Positions 25,653-35,898 of a stretch of DNA of 64,000 nt are shown in pieces. The notes under the pieces were generated by a model that saw only the letters and a program-made list of their open reading frames with translations, ran no database searches and was not told the origin of the DNA. Each line of letters begins with the position of its first letter. The first letter of the stretch is position 1. The DNA comes from CAZZKF01 sp964654995 (GTDB lineage: Bacteria; Pseudomonadota; Alphaproteobacteria; CAZZKF01). The translations under genes and the position numbers were made by a program. The DNA lies in contig CAZZKF010000001.1 in NCBI GenBank assembly GCA_964654995.1, forward strand, positions 1-64,000, written 5' to 3'.

Positions 25653-27634
25653 GACGCCGGCTCGTCGGCCGGGCTCGCCGGCGCCAGAGAGACAAGCACG
25701 TCGCGCATGGCGACCTGATCGCCCTCGCGGACGTGAACCGCCTCGATGGTGCCGGCCATCGGCGCGGCGATCTCGTGCTCCATCTTCATCGCCTCGATGA
25801 CCACCAGCACCTCGCCCTTGGCGACAGCCATGCCGGGGGTGGCGGCAAGGCGCACGATGCGCCCGCTCATCGGGGCGCGCAGCTTGGATTCGCTCGCCTC
25901 GTGGGCGGTCGCCGGGGCGTATGTGATGTCCTCGAAAGTAAAGTCCCGGCCATCGAGATCGAGATGGATGCGGGTCCCGTCGATGGCAAAGCGGGCGGTG
26001 CGCTCGCGCCCGGCTTCGAGGAACCGGAGACGGTTGCGCCGGCGCTCGGCAATCGTGAGGGTGAGGGTCTCATCGCCCCTGGTGACATCGAAGCGCTCGC
26101 CGGCGATGGTGACCGACAGCCAGCTTGTCTGGTTGCGCCCGGTGAGCCGGACGGGGTGGCTGGCCGGCCCGGTGGACCACCAGCCGGCGAGCAGATCGCG
26201 CCTTTGCGGCGCCACCAGAAGGGACGCGGCCAGCGCTTCGGCCAGAGTTTCGGCCCGCTCGTCGCCAGCCGGAAGTGCGGAAGTATCGCTTTCGACAAAG
26301 GTGGTTGTGGCGGTGCCGCTCCGGAAGGCGTCGCTGCCTAGAATGGCGCGCAGGAAGCCGCGGTTGGTGACCGGGCCCAGACACAGCGTCTCGGACAGAG
26401 CGCGATCAAGCCGGCGAATGGCGGCCTCGCGGTCCGGCCCATGGGCGATGATCTTGGCCAGCAGTGCATCATAATGAGAGGTGACCTCGCCGCCGGGGGT
26501 AAGCCCGTGGTCTACGCGGACGCCTTCGCCTTGCGCCGGCCTCCAGGCGAGGATGCGCCCGCTCATCGGGGCAAAGCCGGCCGCCGGATCCTCGGCATAA
26601 AGCCGGGCCTCGACGGCATGGCCGCTGATTTGCACCTCATCCTGGGCAAAGGGCAGCGGTTCGCCCTCGGCGATGCGGAACTGGAGGGCAACCAGATCGA
26701 GGCCGGTCACCGCCTCGGTCACCGGGTGTTCGACCTGCAGGCGCGTGTTCATCTCGAGGAAATAGAACTGCCCGTCGGCATCGAGCAGAAATTCGACGGT
26801 GCCGGCGTTGACGTAGCCGACCGCTTGGGCAACGGCGACCGCCGCTTCGCCCATCGCCCGGCGCAGGGCGGCATCCACCGCCGGCGAGGGGGCTTCCTCG
26901 ATGATCTTCTGGTGGCGGCGCTGGACCGAACAGTCGCGCTCGCCCAGGTGCACGATGCTGCCGTGGTGATCGCCAAGGACCTGAAACTCCACGTGACGCG
27001 GGTCGGCAAGGGCTTTTTCCAGGATCAGCTCGGACGAGCCGAAACTGCTCGCCGCTTCCGAGCGCGCCGCCGTGAGCGCGGCGGGGAGTGCGTCCGCCGT
27101 ATCGATGCGGCGCAGGCCGCGCCCGCCGCCACCGGCCGCGGCCTTGACCATCAAGGGAAAGCCGATGCGCCTCGCCTCGGCGATCAGGGCCTCGTCCGAC
27201 TGGTCCTCGCCCTCGTACCCCGGCACGCAAGCGATACCGGCGGCGCGGATGCAGGTCTTGGCGGCGCGCTTGTTGCCCATCAGGCGCATGGCCTCGGCGC
27301 CGGGGCCGACGAAGATCAGGCCGGCCTCCGCGCAGGCCTGGGCAAAGTCGGCGTTCTCGGCCAAAAAGCCGTAGCCGGGGTGGACGGCATCGGCGCCGCT
27401 GCGCCGCGCCGCCTCGATCAGCGCCGGGATCGACAGATAGGATTGATCGGGGGCGGCGGCGCCGATGGGCGCCACCTCATCGGCCATTCGCGCGTGGCGG
27501 GCGCGGGCGTCCGCGGTGCTGGCCACCGCCACGGTGCGATAGCCGAGTGCGCGGGCCGTGCGGATGAGGCGACACGCAATCTCGCCGCGGTTGGCGATCA
27601 GGACCTTTTCGATCCGGCGGGGCGCGGCGGCCAT
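25649..27634 (-). CDS. atuF: Geranyl-CoA/acyl-CoA carboxylase alpha subunit (biotin carboxylase plus BCCP)
   Basis: 661-aa biotin-dependent carboxylase alpha chain. Biotin carboxylase at about residues 7-450: VLIANRGEIACRLIRTARALG start, ATP-grasp glycine loop KAAAGGGGRGLRRI, EMNTRLQVEHPVTE. A linker (BT) domain follows and the biotinyl domain ends the protein with EAMKMEHEI, biotin Lys about 617. The enzyme carboxylates an alpha,beta-unsaturated CoA ester together with the AtuC-like beta subunit. The neighbours AtuA, AtuC, AtuD and AtuE point to cis-geranyl-CoA rather than 3-methylcrotonyl-CoA; sequence alone does not settle this. It lies 3 bases after atuE. Confidence 0.88.
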   Translation of the reverse strand: MAAAPRRIEKVLIANRGEIACRLIRTARALGYRTVAVASTADARARHARMADEVAPIGAAAPDQSYLSIPALIEAARRSGADAVHPGYGFLAENADFAQACAEAGLIFVGPGAEAMRLMGNKRAAKTCIRAAGIACVPGYEGEDQSDEALIAEARRIGFPLMVKAAAGGGGRGLRRIDTADALPAALTAARSEAASSFGSSELILEKALADPRHVEFQVLGDHHGSIVHLGERDCSVQRRHQKIIEEAPSPAVDAALRRAMGEAAVAVAQAVGYVNAGTVEFLLDADGQFYFLEMNTRLQVEHPVTEAVTGLDLVALQFRIAEGEPLPFAQDEVQISGHAVEARLYAEDPAAGFAPMSGRILAWRPAQGEGVRVDHGLTPGGEVTSHYDALLAKIIAHGPDREAAIRRLDRALSETLCLGPVTNRGFLRAILGSDAFRSGTATTTFVESDTSALPAGDERAETLAEALAASLLVAPQRRDLLAGWWSTGPASHPVRLTGRNQTSWLSVTIAGERFDVTRGDETLTLTIAERRRNRLRFLEAGRERTARFAIDGTRIHLDLDGRDFTFEDITYAPATAHEASESKLRAPMSGRIVRLAATPGMAVAKGEVLVVIEAMKMEHEIAAPMAGTIEAVHVREGDQVAMRDVLVSLAPASPADEPAS

Positions 27635-27637
27635 GGC

Positions 27638-28465
27638 TTATTCGTCTCCCCGCGCGTCTGGATCGGCCCAGGACGGCGCCCGGCGGGCGAGGAAAGCGGC
27701 CACCCCTTCGCCCACTTCGGCGCCGCGCAGGGCGCGGGCAAAGGCGTCTGCCCCCTCATTGAGCAGGGCCCTGCGGGGCGTCTCCCGGGTTGCCAGCAGC
27801 AGCGCCTTGGTGGTTGCCGTCGCCTCCGGGGCGGTGCGCCGAACAGCGCCGAGAATCGATGCCAGGGCGGTGTCCACATTGCTGTCGTCATCGACAAGCT
27901 GATCGATGAGGCCGATGCGCCGGGCCTCGCCAGCATCGAGGCGGATGCCGGTCAGCGCCAGTCGGCGGGCCTGGGCCAAGCCGATGCGCCCGGCGACAAA
28001 CGGGGCGATCTGGGCCGGCGGCAGGCCGAGCCCGGTTTCCGAAAGCGCAAAGCGGGCGTGGGCGGTGGCCAGCACCACGTCGGCAATGGCGATCAGCCCG
28101 AGACCGCCGCCGAAGGCCGGGCCTTCGATGACCGCGATGACGACGAAGGGCAGCGCGTCGAGGCGTTCGAGAAGCGCCCCGAAGCGGCGGTTGCGGGCAG
28201 CGATGGTTGCTTCATCGGCGGCCAGCAGGTCACGGAAGTCGCGGATGTCGCCGCCGGCGCAAAAGGCATCACCAGCGCCCCGCAACACCAGGGCACGCAC
28301 CGTTCCCAAAGGCGCGGCAATGAGCGCGTCGGCGAGCGCCGAAAGCTCACCGACCATCGTCTCGTTGAGGGCATTGCGGCTGTCCGGCCGGTCGAGGGTG
28401 GCCGTCAGGATGCCGCCTTCCAGCTCAAGGCGGAGCGTTTCGCAGCCAGGAAGCGTCAGGTTCAC
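27638..28465 (-). CDS. atuE: Enoyl-CoA hydratase family, isohexenylglutaconyl-CoA hydratase-like
   Basis: 275-aa crotonase-fold enzyme. ATLDRPDSRNALNETMV, the oxyanion-hole region GDAFCAGGDIRDF and GPAFGGGLGLIAIADVVLATAHARFALSETGLGLPPAQIAPFV (read in pieces) place it with glutaconyl-CoA-type hydratases. In acyclic terpene degradation this step hydrates 3-isohexenylglutaconyl-CoA made by the carboxylase. Spacing supports an operon: 10 bases after atuD and 3 bases before atuF. The alternative is LiuC-type 3-methylglutaconyl-CoA hydratase of leucine breakdown; absence of an HMG-CoA lyase and presence of AtuA argue for the terpene role. Confidence 0.83.
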   Translation of the reverse strand: MNLTLPGCETLRLELEGGILTATLDRPDSRNALNETMVGELSALADALIAAPLGTVRALVLRGAGDAFCAGGDIRDFRDLLAADEATIAARNRRFGALLERLDALPFVVIAVIEGPAFGGGLGLIAIADVVLATAHARFALSETGLGLPPAQIAPFVAGRIGLAQARRLALTGIRLDAGEARRIGLIDQLVDDDSNVDTALASILGAVRRTAPEATATTKALLLATRETPRRALLNEGADAFARALRGAEVGEGVAAFLARRAPSWADPDARGDE

Positions 28466-28475
28466 CGGTCCTGCC

Positions 28476-29648
<1,173 letters not shown>

Positions 29649-29674
29649 GGGCTGGTCCTTTCGGGGGCGGCGCC

Positions 29675-31294
29675 TCAGAAGCGGGCGACGCCGAAGCTGT
29701 TGGGGTGAAGCCGGCGCCGTGCGGCCTCGTCGCAGACATCGAGGCAGAAGGCCAGAACCCGGCGCGAATCGCGCGGATCGATCAGCCCGTCGTCCCACAG
29801 CCGCGCGGTGGCGAACAGGGCCCGGCTTTCGGCGTCATAGGTGTCGATCACGTTCTGCGAGACGGCGGCGACGGCGTCCTCGTCAAGCGTCTCGCCGCGC
29901 CGGCGCGCCGCCTCTTCGGCGACGATGGCCATGGTCCGGGCGGCCTGCTCGCCGCCCATCACCGCAACCCGGTTGTTGGGCCAGGCGAAGATGAAGCGGG
30001 GATCGAAGGCGCGCCCGCACATGCCGTAGTTGCCGGCTCCGAAGGAGGCGCCGATATGAAGGGTGATCCGCGGCACCCGCGTATTGGTCACCGCCTGGAT
30101 CATCTTGGAGCCGTGCTTGACGATGCCGGCTTCCTCGGCCTCGCGGCCGACCAGATAACCGGTCGTGTTCTGCAGGAAAATGAGCGCCGTGCCGGATTGA
30201 TCGCAAAGCTGGATGAACTGGGCCGCCTTGGCGGCGCCGGCGGCATCGATGGGGCCGTTATTCGCGATGATGCCGACCGCATGACCGGCAATTGCGGCAT
30301 GCCCCGTGACCGTGCTGGCGCCCCAGGCGGGCTTGAAATCGAGGAAGTCGGAGCCGTCGACGATGCGGGCGATGACCTCGCGCACCTCATAGGGCTTGCG
30401 ATAATCGACCGGCACGATGCCGAGCAGCTCGTCCGCGTCATACAGGGGCTCGGCGTACGTTCGGGCGGGCATTGGCGCCAGCCCCTCGTGCCAGTGCAGA
30501 TGGGCCAGCACCTCGCGGGCCAGGCGGACGGCGTCCGCATCGTCCTCGGCCATGTATTCGGCGGTCCCCGAGACCTGATAGTGCATCTCGGCGCCGCCCA
30601 GCTCTTCGTTGCTGGCGATCTCGCCGGTCGCGGCCTTCAAGAGCGGCGGGCCGGCGAGGAACACCCGCGAGCGTCCGCGCACGACGATGATGTAATCGCT
30701 CAGGCCCGTCTGATAGGCGCCGCCGGCGGTCGATGAGCCGTGCACGACCGAGACCACCGGCAGGCCCATGGCCGAAAGCCGGGCAAGATTGGCGAACGTC
30801 CGGCCACCCTTGACGAACATCTCGGCCTGGCGGAACAGGTTGGCGCCGGCGCTTTCGATCAACTGCACGAAGGGCAGCTTGTTCTCCATGGCGATCTCTT
30901 GGGCGCGCAAGGCCTTTTCCACCCCCATCGGCGTGGCGGCGCCGCCCTTGATGCCGGAATCGCTGGCCGTAATTGCGCAGCGCACGCCGGAAACCATGCC
31001 GATGCCGGCGATCACGCCGCCCCCCGAAATGCTGCGATCGCCATCGTCGTCATGCATGCGATAGCCGCACAGGCTCGAGAGCTCGAGGAACGGGGCGCCG
31101 CGGTCGAGCAGCAGGGCGAGGCGCTCACGCGGCAGGATCTGGCCGCGTTTCTCGAACTTCGCCTTGGCCCGGGCGGAATGGGCGCGGATCTTGTCTTCGA
31201 GGGCGCGGAATTCCTCGATCAGGGCCAGATGCGCTTCGCGATTGGCGGCATAGCCTTCGGCGGTGCGATCGATCCGGCTTTCGATAACGGGCAT
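29675..31294 (-). CDS. atuC: Geranyl-CoA/acyl-CoA carboxylase beta subunit (carboxyltransferase)
   Basis: 539-aa carboxyltransferase beta chain with N and C crotonase-like halves. GVRCAITASDSGIKGGAATPMGVEKALRAQEIA, ESAGANLFRQAEMFVKGGRTFANLARLS and HGSSTAGGAYQTGLSDYIIVVRGRSRVFLAGPPLLKAATGEI are read in parts. The GGAYQTGLSDY segment resembles remembered geranyl-CoA carboxylase beta chains rather than 3-methylcrotonyl-CoA carboxylase, which has GGAYVPAMADE there. It is the first gene of the leftward atuC-D-E-F-A operon and divergent from the TetR gene across 225 bases. The ATG lacks a clear ribosome site, which is unusual. Confidence 0.88.
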   Translation of the reverse strand: MPVIESRIDRTAEGYAANREAHLALIEEFRALEDKIRAHSARAKAKFEKRGQILPRERLALLLDRGAPFLELSSLCGYRMHDDDGDRSISGGGVIAGIGMVSGVRCAITASDSGIKGGAATPMGVEKALRAQEIAMENKLPFVQLIESAGANLFRQAEMFVKGGRTFANLARLSAMGLPVVSVVHGSSTAGGAYQTGLSDYIIVVRGRSRVFLAGPPLLKAATGEIASNEELGGAEMHYQVSGTAEYMAEDDADAVRLAREVLAHLHWHEGLAPMPARTYAEPLYDADELLGIVPVDYRKPYEVREVIARIVDGSDFLDFKPAWGASTVTGHAAIAGHAVGIIANNGPIDAAGAAKAAQFIQLCDQSGTALIFLQNTTGYLVGREAEEAGIVKHGSKMIQAVTNTRVPRITLHIGASFGAGNYGMCGRAFDPRFIFAWPNNRVAVMGGEQAARTMAIVAEEAARRRGETLDEDAVAAVSQNVIDTYDAESRALFATARLWDDGLIDPRDSRRVLAFCLDVCDEAARRRLHPNSFGVARF

Positions 31295-31347
31295 GGTGGC
31301 GGCGCGCCTGTTGACGGGAAGGGGCAGGATGAACTGTTCCCCGCTCT

Positions 31348-31394
31348 ATAAAAAAACAGTATGTATTGCTTTTTATGGAAAAGCAACTAGCATA
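31348..31394. promoter_or_regulatory. Divergent atu promoter region with nested inverted repeats
   Basis: TTGCTTTT-TATGG-AAAAGCAA (31366-31386) is a perfect 8-bp inverted repeat, and ATAAAAA (31348-31354) pairs with TTTTTAT (31370-31376). Possible promoters overlap them: rightward TTGCTT (31366-31371), 16 bases, TAGCAT (31388-31393); leftward TTGCTT (31387-31382), 17 bases, CATACT. A TetR operator controlling both directions would fit. Confidence 0.55.
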
Positions 31395-31519
31395 AGGCCA
31401 AGGTTAAAGCCCAAGGCGACGGCATCGGTCCGTTGGTGCGCTCCGGCGGGCAAACCGACCATCCGGCAGGATCGCCGCCGTGACGGTCACCACCCGGGCG
31501 GCGATCGAAAGGGATCGGC

Positions 31520-32242
31520 ATGAACGAGCACACAGGCCGCACCGCACCCGCCCGGCGGCCGTCCCGCGGCCGGCAACCGGACGGCCAGCGGCCGGTCCAG
31601 GCCGGGCGCCAGCAGGAAAAAAGCCGTCAGATGCGGGAGCGCCTGGTGGAAGCGGCGATCGCCTGTCTGGCCGAGACCGGGTTCGAGCGCACCTCGATCA
31701 AGCGGGTGGTTGCCCGCGCCGGGGTCTCGCAAGGGGCCTTGCAGCATCACTTCCCGACCAAGGAGGACCTGATCGTCGCGGTCGTCGACCGCCTGCTCGA
31801 GCGATCGATCTCCGAGACCCTGCGGTTTGTCGATGAGGAACGCGGCAACCCGCGAGCGGTCGAGGCGATTACCATGCGCATCTGGACCCATCTGATCGAC
31901 ACCAAGCCCTACCGTGCGCTGCTCGAGATCCTGATGGCGGCGCGCACCGACGACGCCTTGCGGGCCCGCGTTGCGCCCAATCTGCAACGCTGGAATGCGG
32001 CCATCGATGCGCTGATTACCCGCCTGTTCCGGGCCCGCGATGGCCACCAGGAGACCGCCGAGGCATTGCTCTTCATGGGCCGCTCGATGATGATGGGACT
32101 GGTGGTCTCGGAAGGCTTTTTCCGCGACCGCGACTATGCGCGTGCCATGGTCGAGCGCTGGATCGCGCTGACCGCACCTCTGATCGAGCTTCGCCCAGCG
32201 AGCGTGCCGACCACTGACAGCCGAGGGGAGCCCATGTCATGA
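31520..32242 (+). CDS. atuR: TetR family regulator of the atu cluster (AtuR-like)
   Basis: 240-aa TetR-type repressor. After an Arg/Pro-rich 40-residue tail comes the HTH: MRERLVEAAIACLAETGFERTSIKRVVARAGVSQGALQHHFPTKEDLIVAVVD, quoted in parts, with SQGALQHHF as recognition helix. The C-terminal ligand domain is of TetR_C type and unremarkable in sequence. It is the first gene of the rightward set and overlaps the SDR start by 4 bases (ATGA). Divergent from atuC, with inverted repeats between them. In Pseudomonas AtuR represses the atu operon; the ligand is presumably a terpenoyl-CoA, which I infer from context. Confidence 0.85.
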   Translation: MNEHTGRTAPARRPSRGRQPDGQRPVQAGRQQEKSRQMRERLVEAAIACLAETGFERTSIKRVVARAGVSQGALQHHFPTKEDLIVAVVDRLLERSISETLRFVDEERGNPRAVEAITMRIWTHLIDTKPYRALLEILMAARTDDALRARVAPNLQRWNAAIDALITRLFRARDGHQETAEALLFMGRSMMMGLVVSEGFFRDRDYARAMVERWIALTAPLIELRPASVPTTDSRGEPMS

Positions 32243-33141
32243 CTGAACCGGCGCGTTACCAGTCGGTCTTTCGCTCCAATCTGTTCGCCGGCCGGGTGGT
32301 GATCGTCACCGGTGGCGGCAGCGGCATCGGGCGCTGCACCGCCCACGAGCTGGCCGCCCTGGGCGCCCATGTGGTGATCACCGGCCGCAGCCCCGAGAAG
32401 CTGGAGGCGGTGGCCCGGGAAATCCGTGATGACGGCGGCGTCGTCTCGACCCGCTCCTTCGATATCCGCGACGAGGCCGCAGTCGAAGAGAATGTCGCCG
32501 GCATCCTGCGCGAGGCGGGGCCGGTCTACGGCCTGGTGAATAATGCCGGCGGCCAGTTCCCGTCGCCGCTGGCCGGCATCAGCAAGAAGGGTTTCGAGGC
32601 GGTTCTCGCCACCAATCTGACCGGGGGATTCCTGATGGCGCGTGCGCTTTACGTTCAATGCCTGGCCGAACGGGGCGGCGCCATCGTCAATGTGACCGCC
32701 GATTTCCGGGACGGCATGCCGGGCCTCGGGCATTCGGGCGCCGCCCGGGCGGGCATGGACAACCTCACCAAGACGGCCGCCGTCGAATGGGCCAGGGACG
32801 GGGTGCGGGTCAATGCCGTCGCCCCCGGCTGGGTCGCCTCCAGCGGCCTCGATTCCTACGAGGACCCGGCCGTGCGGGCCCTGATTCCGCGCCTCAAGGA
32901 TGGTGTGCCCCTGAAACGGCTGGCCACCGAAGCCGAGATCAGCGCGGTCATCTGCTTTCTGCTCTGCGACGCGGCGGCGTTCATCACCGGCGCCACCGTG
33001 CCGATCGACGGCGGTGCCCGGCTGTGGCGGGCGAGCTATCCCTTGCCGCCGGCCAGGAACGTTCCCCGTTTTCAGGGGTTTCACCGCTACCGTGCGCCGG
33101 CTGTACTTGAACAGAAGGTCAACCCGGAGACCAGATCATGA
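32239..33141 (+). CDS. Short-chain dehydrogenase/reductase, enoyl-CoA-reductase-like (AtuB/AtuG position)
   Basis: 300-aa SDR. The Rossmann glycine motif is TGGGSGIG (about residues 23-30), and NNAGG follows in the normal place. The catalytic region reads HSGAARAGMDNLTKTAAVEWA; where classical SDRs have Tyr in YxxxK this protein has Asp (DNLTK), while the Lys is kept. The same layout is seen in peroxisomal trans-2-enoyl-CoA and 2,4-dienoyl-CoA reductases, which use other residues, so it is probably active on a CoA ester rather than an alcohol. The ending FITGATVPIDGGARLWRASYPLP also fits that group. It lies between the TetR and CoA-ligase genes with 4-base overlaps on both sides. It is the only SDR in the cluster. 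Confidence 0.8.
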   Translation: MTEPARYQSVFRSNLFAGRVVIVTGGGSGIGRCTAHELAALGAHVVITGRSPEKLEAVAREIRDDGGVVSTRSFDIRDEAAVEENVAGILREAGPVYGLVNNAGGQFPSPLAGISKKGFEAVLATNLTGGFLMARALYVQCLAERGGAIVNVTADFRDGMPGLGHSGAARAGMDNLTKTAAVEWARDGVRVNAVAPGWVASSGLDSYEDPAVRALIPRLKDGVPLKRLATEAEISAVICFLLCDAAAFITGATVPIDGGARLWRASYPLPPARNVPRFQGFHRYRAPAVLEQKVNPETRS

Positions 33142-34808
33142 TGCGCGGTCTGATGATGGACGCGCCGCTGATGATCGCCGATGTTCTGGCACATGCAGCA
33201 CGCAACCACGCAAACACCGAGATCGTCTCACGCGAAATCGACGGGCGGATCTATCGCTACACCTATGCCGACGCGCACACCCGCGCCCGCAAGCTGGCCC
33301 AGGCACTGATCCGGCTGGGCGTGCAGCCCGGCGACCGGGTTGCGACGCTGGCCTGGAACACGCATCGTCACTTCGAGATGTTCTATGGGGTCTCCGGCAT
33401 CGGTGCTGTGCTCCATACCATCAATCCGCGGCTGTTCCGTGATCAGCTCGTCTATATTGCCAATCACTGCGAGGATTCCTGGCTGTTCTGCGACCCGGAT
33501 ACGCTGGCACTGGCCGAGGATCTGGTCCCCGATCTCAAGACCGTCAAGGGCTATTGCCTGATGGCTGATCGGGATGAGATGCCGGCAAATTCCCGCCTTC
33601 CCGGGCTGTTGTGCTTTGAGGATCTGATCGCCGCGGAGGACGGCAATTACGACTGGCCGGCGTTCGACGAACAGGCAGCGTCGTCGATCTGCTACACCTC
33701 GGGCACCACCGGCAACCCCAAAGGCGTGGTCTACAGCCACCGCGCGACGATGCTCTCCTCGATCACCCTGGCGATGGCGGACTCACTGCCCGGCGGCGCC
33801 AACGGCCAGTTGGAGAGCGTGCTGCTGCTCTCGCCGATGTTCCACGGCAACGGCTGGAACATGCCTTATGTCGCGCCGATTCTGGGCGCCCGGCTGGTGC
33901 TGCCCGGGCGCTCTTATGATCCGGCCGCGCTTGCCGAGCTGCTGGTTGCCGAAACGGTCAGCGTGGTGGTCGGGGTGCCGACCTTCTGGCTGCTGCTGCT
34001 GCCCTATCTCGAGGACGCGGGCATCGAGCTGCCGCATTTGCGCCTGGCGCTGTCCTCGGGCAGCCACCCGCCGCGCTGGATGGTGGAAAAGCTGCGCCAT
34101 GGCTTCGGCGTCGATTTCGTCAATACCTGGGGTATGACCGAGGCGATCGGCGCCAGCCGCGGCACGCTCAAACCCGGTGATGCCGAACTGGATGAAGACG
34201 CCATTCTCGATCGCATGATGATGGCCGGGCGCGGCACCTTCGGGGCCGAGCTGCGCATCGTCGACGATGACGGCCGGCCGCTGCCCCATGACGGCAAGAC
34301 GCTGGGGCACCTGCAGGCCAAGGGCGGCTGGATCGCATCCGGCTACTTCAAGGGCGAGGGCGGGCCCTTGCTGACGCCTGACGGCTGGATGCCGACCGGA
34401 GATATTGCGGTGATCGATGCGGAAGGCCGCATCGGCCTGCGCGACCGCTCCAAGGATGTCATCAAGTCGGGCGGTGAATGGATCAGCTCGACCGAAATCG
34501 AGGGCATCGTGCTCGCCCACCCGGCGGTCGCGCAGGCGGCGGTGATCGCCGTGCCCCATCCGAAATGGCAGGAACGCCCGCTGCTGATCTGCGAACTCGC
34601 GCCGGGGGCGAAGGCCGATAAGGGTGACATTCTCGGCTTCCTTGAGGGCAAGGTGGCGTCCTGGTGGCTGCCCGACGACGTAGTCTTCATCGATAAGATG
34701 CCGATGACCGCCACCGGCAAGGTCCAGAAATACCGCCTGCGCGAACGCTTCCACGACTACCGCCTGCCCGAAAGGTCAGAACGGACGCGGAAGCCGTCAG
34801 AGGAATAG
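33138..34808 (+). CDS. atuH: Acyl-CoA synthetase (AMP-forming), AtuH-like
   Basis: 556-aa ANL-superfamily ligase that activates a carboxylic acid to its CoA ester through an acyl-AMP. Core motifs: P-loop-like SSICYTSGTTGNPKGVVYSH (about 179-198), NTWGMTEAIGASRGT, the ATP-binding DGWMPTGDIAVIDAEGRIGLRDRSKDVIKSGGEWISSTEIE, and the catalytic Lys in TATGKVQKYRLR near the end. It resembles medium/long-chain fatty acid ligases. In the atu context it would activate citronellate or geranate. Start overlaps the SDR stop; a second ATG follows immediately. It ends the rightward atuR-SDR-atuH set, 6 bases before the convergent CsgG-like gene. Confidence 0.86.
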   Translation: MMRGLMMDAPLMIADVLAHAARNHANTEIVSREIDGRIYRYTYADAHTRARKLAQALIRLGVQPGDRVATLAWNTHRHFEMFYGVSGIGAVLHTINPRLFRDQLVYIANHCEDSWLFCDPDTLALAEDLVPDLKTVKGYCLMADRDEMPANSRLPGLLCFEDLIAAEDGNYDWPAFDEQAASSICYTSGTTGNPKGVVYSHRATMLSSITLAMADSLPGGANGQLESVLLLSPMFHGNGWNMPYVAPILGARLVLPGRSYDPAALAELLVAETVSVVVGVPTFWLLLLPYLEDAGIELPHLRLALSSGSHPPRWMVEKLRHGFGVDFVNTWGMTEAIGASRGTLKPGDAELDEDAILDRMMMAGRGTFGAELRIVDDDGRPLPHDGKTLGHLQAKGGWIASGYFKGEGGPLLTPDGWMPTGDIAVIDAEGRIGLRDRSKDVIKSGGEWISSTEIEGIVLAHPAVAQAAVIAVPHPKWQERPLLICELAPGAKADKGDILGFLEGKVASWWLPDDVVFIDKMPMTATGKVQKYRLRERFHDYRLPERSERTRKPSEE

Positions 34809-34814
34809 AAGTGC

Positions 34815-35741
34815 TCAGGAGGCGCTCAGGTCCTCGACCGAAACCCAGCCGGTGATGCCGAAGTCGTCTTCGACCTCGAGGAAGATGCCGTCGCGCTTGC
34901 CGGTCGGATAGACGACCGTATCCGCCCGCAGCTTGCGGAGCTGCTGATCCCGGCTCGGCCCCTTGTACATGTAGGTTTCCTGGACCACCCTGTAGGCCTT
35001 CTGCGGTTCCTCCCGCGACGGCGGCGGCAGGGCGCTGATGCGTTTCACCAGGTCCTGATAGGCGATGATATAGGCCGCCGTAATCACCTGGCCGATCTCG
35101 GTGTCGTCATAGCCGCCGCCGATCGCCCCGGCGAACCCGAGAAAGCCGCCGACGCCGAACTTGATGTCCTTCTTGGTGACCTTGCCCTCGGAGGTGAACA
35201 TCTGTTCGCTGGTCCGGGCATTGACGACGCTGAGCAGGGTGTGCGCCGTCAGCTTCTTGGTCTTGATGCCGCCCAGCAGCCCGCCGACCCGGCCGCCGAC
35301 CAGGCCGCCCAAGCCGGCACCGAGACCGCCGCCGCCGGCGTTGCGGTCAGAGCCGACGATATCGGGAATGATGAAATAATCGGCCGTCTTGATCTGTCCG
35401 CGGCCGACGTTGGAGCGCCGCTGCAACTCGCCCGAGCCGGCCAGCGCCCGCTCGGTCGAGCGCATCTGCAGCCCGCGGCCGCGATCGACGACCGTGAAAC
35501 ACTCCGAGCGTGCCACCAGAAGCTTGATCAAGGCCTCGGGATTGCCGAGATTGTAGTAACGCCACCACTGGTTTTCCGGCTCGTTGATGGCGACGGTCCC
35601 TAAGGATTTCGTACAGTGGGGAATCTCCGTCGTCTCGCCGGATTTTTTCGCTTTTCTGGCCGCATCCGCGTCCGTTGGAAGCGCAAACGCCAGCATGAGC
35701 GTGCCCGCAAGAAGCAGCGCCAACCGTATCCCAAGTGTCAT
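34815..35741 (-). CDS. CsgG/HfaB-like exported protein with SH3-like C-terminus
   Basis: 308-aa protein with a cleavable signal (LALLLAGTLMLAFALPTDADA). The middle resembles CsgG/HfaB assembly proteins: LIKLLVARSECFTVVDRGRGLQMRSTERALAGSGELQR, ADYFIIPDIV and the glycine-rich membrane-spanning stretch GGGGLGAGLGGLVGGRVGGLLGGIKT, followed by TAHTLLSVVNARTSEQMFTSEG. The last 60 residues (ETYMYKGPSRDQQLRKLRADTVVYPTGKRDGIFLEVEDDFGITGWV, in parts) look like a bacterial SH3 domain, which is not standard for CsgG. No lipobox cysteine, so lipid anchoring is doubtful. The ATG at 35741 with GGGGGAAA upstream was chosen. No curli genes nearby. Role probably outer-membrane or surface-related. Confidence 0.72.
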   Translation of the reverse strand: MTLGIRLALLLAGTLMLAFALPTDADAARKAKKSGETTEIPHCTKSLGTVAINEPENQWWRYYNLGNPEALIKLLVARSECFTVVDRGRGLQMRSTERALAGSGELQRRSNVGRGQIKTADYFIIPDIVGSDRNAGGGGLGAGLGGLVGGRVGGLLGGIKTKKLTAHTLLSVVNARTSEQMFTSEGKVTKKDIKFGVGGFLGFAGAIGGGYDDTEIGQVITAAYIIAYQDLVKRISALPPPSREEPQKAYRVVQETYMYKGPSRDQQLRKLRADTVVYPTGKRDGIFLEVEDDFGITGWVSVEDLSAS

Positions 35742-35898
35742 GACTTTTTCCCCCGCCTGACCCCAATTCAATACGCAAAGAGTCGAGGTGTGGGCGGCGC
35801 TTGTCAAGACGCAAGGCTGTCCTGCGGTGATTGCTGCGGGCGGTGCAGGCGGTCAGCCGGGCTCACGCGGCCGGAGGTTTCATCGCCCTGCGCCGGGA

